Shown here: piece after piece, positions 6,999 through 8,026 of the stretch
Numbering within the stretch: the first letter of the stretch is position 1
Layout: every line of letters starts with the position of its first letter
Source: GCA-965745 sp046704525
GTDB taxonomy: Archaea > Thermoplasmatota > Thermoplasmata > Thermoplasmatales > Thermoplasmataceae
Assembly: GCA_046704525.1 (NCBI GenBank)
Contig: JBJKRS010000037.1
Span: 1 to 8,026 of the forward strand
Direction of reading: 5' to 3'
DNA: 8,026 nt
The notes under the pieces: model-generated
Told to the model about the DNA's origin: nothing
Seen by the model: only the letters and a program-made list of their open reading frames with translations
The model's database searches: none
Position numbers and translations under genes: made by a program

Positions 6999-7030
6999 AT
7001 ATTTTATTAGTGCTGATCGCACTTAAATAT
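6999..7030 (-). promoter_or_regulatory. Promoter region of the racemase-S9-HAD operon
   Basis: Two A/T-rich TATA candidates precede the racemase on the minus strand: ATATTTAAG (7030-7022), giving a start near 7000 and a leader of about 40 bases, and AATAAAATAT (7008-6999), giving a start near 6977 and a leader of about 20 bases. Both leaders keep the Shine-Dalgarno at 6967-6970. The first box, read on the plus strand as CTTAAATAT, could also serve rightward transcription. Confidence 0.5.
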
Positions 7031-7211
7031 TTGTGCCTGACGACGGCAAAGGTTTTGTATGATCTACGGGTTTCCGTACATAACGGGTTTCGATATGTGC
7101 CATAGAGTTGCATGTTCTAATGTCCCGTTGAAGGCAAGGACGCTGCTCGGCAGGAAATCAGAGTCCTGACCGCATTGTTTTTGCGTAAATTGAACAAGGT
7201 GTGATAGCATT
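7031..7211. other. Intergenic stretch with small inverted repeats, no recognised gene
   Basis: This space before the PLP enzyme holds several short complementary pairs on the plus strand: TACGG/CCGTA around GTTT (7065-7078), AACGGG (7082-7087) with CCCGTT (7124-7129), AGGAC (7137-7141) with GTCCT (7163-7167) enclosing CTGC-TCG-GCAG (7143-7153), and CGCA/TGCG (7171-7185). A 36-codon frame runs from ATG 7059 to TGA 7169. No known RNA family or tRNA was recognised. A possible Shine-Dalgarno, GGTGTGAT (7198-7205), precedes the next gene. Confidence 0.4.
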
Positions 7212-8026
7212 ATGCTTAAAAATCTACCAAAGAGTTCAAAGTCAGTTGAGAGTGTAAAGGCTGATCTGGATAATTATACCAGCCAGGACATCAAGGTCGA
7301 GGGTGGGAGGCTGTTCACCTACCTCTACGACTCAGGTCTGGAGGAACTTTCAAAAATAAACGACATCTACGTGGAATTTCTGAACAGGAACGCAATGGAT
7401 TACCACGCATTTCCCAGTACACTGGCCCTTGAGAACGACGTTGTTGCCATGATTGGCTCCATCCTGAACGGACCCGACAGTGTAGCCGGGAATTTCACAA
7501 CAGGAGGCACGGAGAGCATTCTCATCTCCATGAAGGCCGCCAGGGATCTGTTCCTTGAAAAGCGCCAGGACTTCGACGGGTACCCGGAAATGATACTTCC
7601 CATAACTGCACACCCTGCATTCAGGAAGGCAGCTGAGTACCTTCACATGAAAGCTGTGCTTGTGCCTGTAAAGGACGGCACATACATGGCTGACCCTGAA
7701 AAGATCAGGGAGAAAATAAATGCCAATACTGCCGTCATAGTTGCTTCGGCTCCAAGTTTCCCATATGGTGTCGTGGACCCCATTGAGGATATTGGGAAAG
7801 TAGCTGAGGAGTATGACATATGGCTGCATATAGATGCCTGTGTTGGGGGAATGATACTCCCGTTCCTGCCTTTGGCTGGATTAGAGGTGAAGAAGTGGGA
7901 CTTTTCAGTTCCTGCAGTTTCATCAATCTCTGTTGACCTGCACAAGTACGGCTTCACCCCTAAAGGGTCGTCTGTCATACTATACAGGAACAACGAGCTC
8001 AGGAAGAGGCAGCTCTATGTGAATGC
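7212..8026 (+). CDS. PLP-dependent group II decarboxylase / sphingosine-1-phosphate-lyase-like enzyme (3' end beyond the window)
   Basis: Fold-type I PLP enzyme, 271 residues visible. Motifs in order: NAMDYHAFPS (59-68), FTTGGTESILIS (phosphate-binding loop, about residues 95-106), the cofactor-stacking His134 in PITAHPAF, Asp208 in HIDACVGG, and the Schiff-base Lys245 in SVDLHKYGFTPKGSS. The sequence around His134 and Lys245 resembles sphingosine-1-phosphate lyases and their prokaryotic relatives more than typical GAD. It also resembles archaeal MfnA-type tyrosine/aspartate decarboxylases, so the substrate (amino acid, or a phosphorylated amino alcohol) is open. The ATG at 7212 follows GGTGTGAT by 7-10 bases. 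The N-terminal segment fits homologues, with no transmembrane helix, so the protein is probably soluble. Next to a racemase and peptidases, an amino-acid decarboxylase is plausible. Confidence 0.88.
   Translation, partial: MLKNLPKSSKSVESVKADLDNYTSQDIKVEGGRLFTYLYDSGLEELSKINDIYVEFLNRNAMDYHAFPSTLALENDVVAMIGSILNGPDSVAGNFTTGGTESILISMKAARDLFLEKRQDFDGYPEMILPITAHPAFRKAAEYLHMKAVLVPVKDGTYMADPEKIREKINANTAVIVASAPSFPYGVVDPIEDIGKVAEEYDIWLHIDACVGGMILPFLPLAGLEVKKWDFSVPAVSSISVDLHKYGFTPKGSSVILYRNNELRKRQLYVN

Noticed and set aside
6919..7113. Minus-strand frame of 64 codons overlapping the racemase start and its promoter.
   Set aside because: It covers the racemase Shine-Dalgarno and TATA boxes in another frame and has no recognisable content.
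7137..7185. Cluster of short stems considered as a tRNA or other structured RNA gene.
   Set aside because: No T-arm GTTCRA-type sequence, anticodon arm or CCA-side acceptor stem could be arranged; the stems are only 4-5 bp and compete with one another.
7246..7290. A second TPP-riboswitch-like string: TTGAGA followed by CTGATCTGGATAAT and CCAGC-C-AGG on the plus strand.
   Set aside because: It lies inside the PLP enzyme reading frame, in an N-terminal stretch (KADLDNYTSQD) that fits homologues of the family. The 5' GGGGUGC strand and the ACCC strand of P2 are missing, and there is no gene start shortly downstream. The likeness is most likely chance, though a covariance search would settle it.
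7350..7829. Minus-strand open frame of 159 codons.
   Set aside because: It is antisense to the PLP enzyme, whose motifs (TTGGTES, HIDACVGG) are unmistakable on the plus strand.

Overview
The window looks like chromosomal DNA from an acidophilic archaeon related to the Thermoplasmatales. Supporting signs are A/T-rich TATA boxes with purine-rich BRE-like upstream bases, one gene apparently transcribed without a leader, heavy use of AGG for arginine and ATA for isoleucine, and a secreted binding protein without cysteine that carries an extreme density of N-glycosylation sequons. The lineage is inferred from these traits; no rRNA or other marker gene is present.

Layout. (1) Positions 1-2250, minus strand: a thiamine uptake unit, read right to left as TATA box, TPP riboswitch, ThiB-like binding protein and ThiP-like permease. 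The permease runs out of the window at base 1 and its ATPase gene is not in view. (2) Positions 2298-3674, plus strand: an M18-family metallo-aminopeptidase, divergent from the thiamine unit and sharing a very compact promoter region with it. (3) Positions 3691-6958, minus strand: a tight three-gene run, read as aspartate/glutamate racemase, S9-family serine peptidase and HAD-family hydrolase, with gaps of 21 and 7 bases. It converges on the M18 gene across 16 bases that lie partly within a strong hairpin. (4) Positions 6959-7211: an intergenic region with promoter elements for the racemase operon and several small inverted repeats. (5) Positions 7212 to the end, plus strand: a PLP-dependent group II decarboxylase/lyase resembling sphingosine-1-phosphate lyase, cut by the window end.

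The genes form two themes. One is riboswitch-controlled thiamine (TPP) acquisition. The other is peptide and amino-acid turnover: two peptidases, a racemase and a PLP enzyme, which suits a peptide-scavenging heterotroph. The most informative non-coding element is the TPP riboswitch with a TATA box about 26 bases upstream of its 5' edge and a possible hairpin over the ribosome-binding site downstream. No tRNA, rRNA, CRISPR array, insertion sequence or integrase was seen. I did not find a clearly new multi-gene system.
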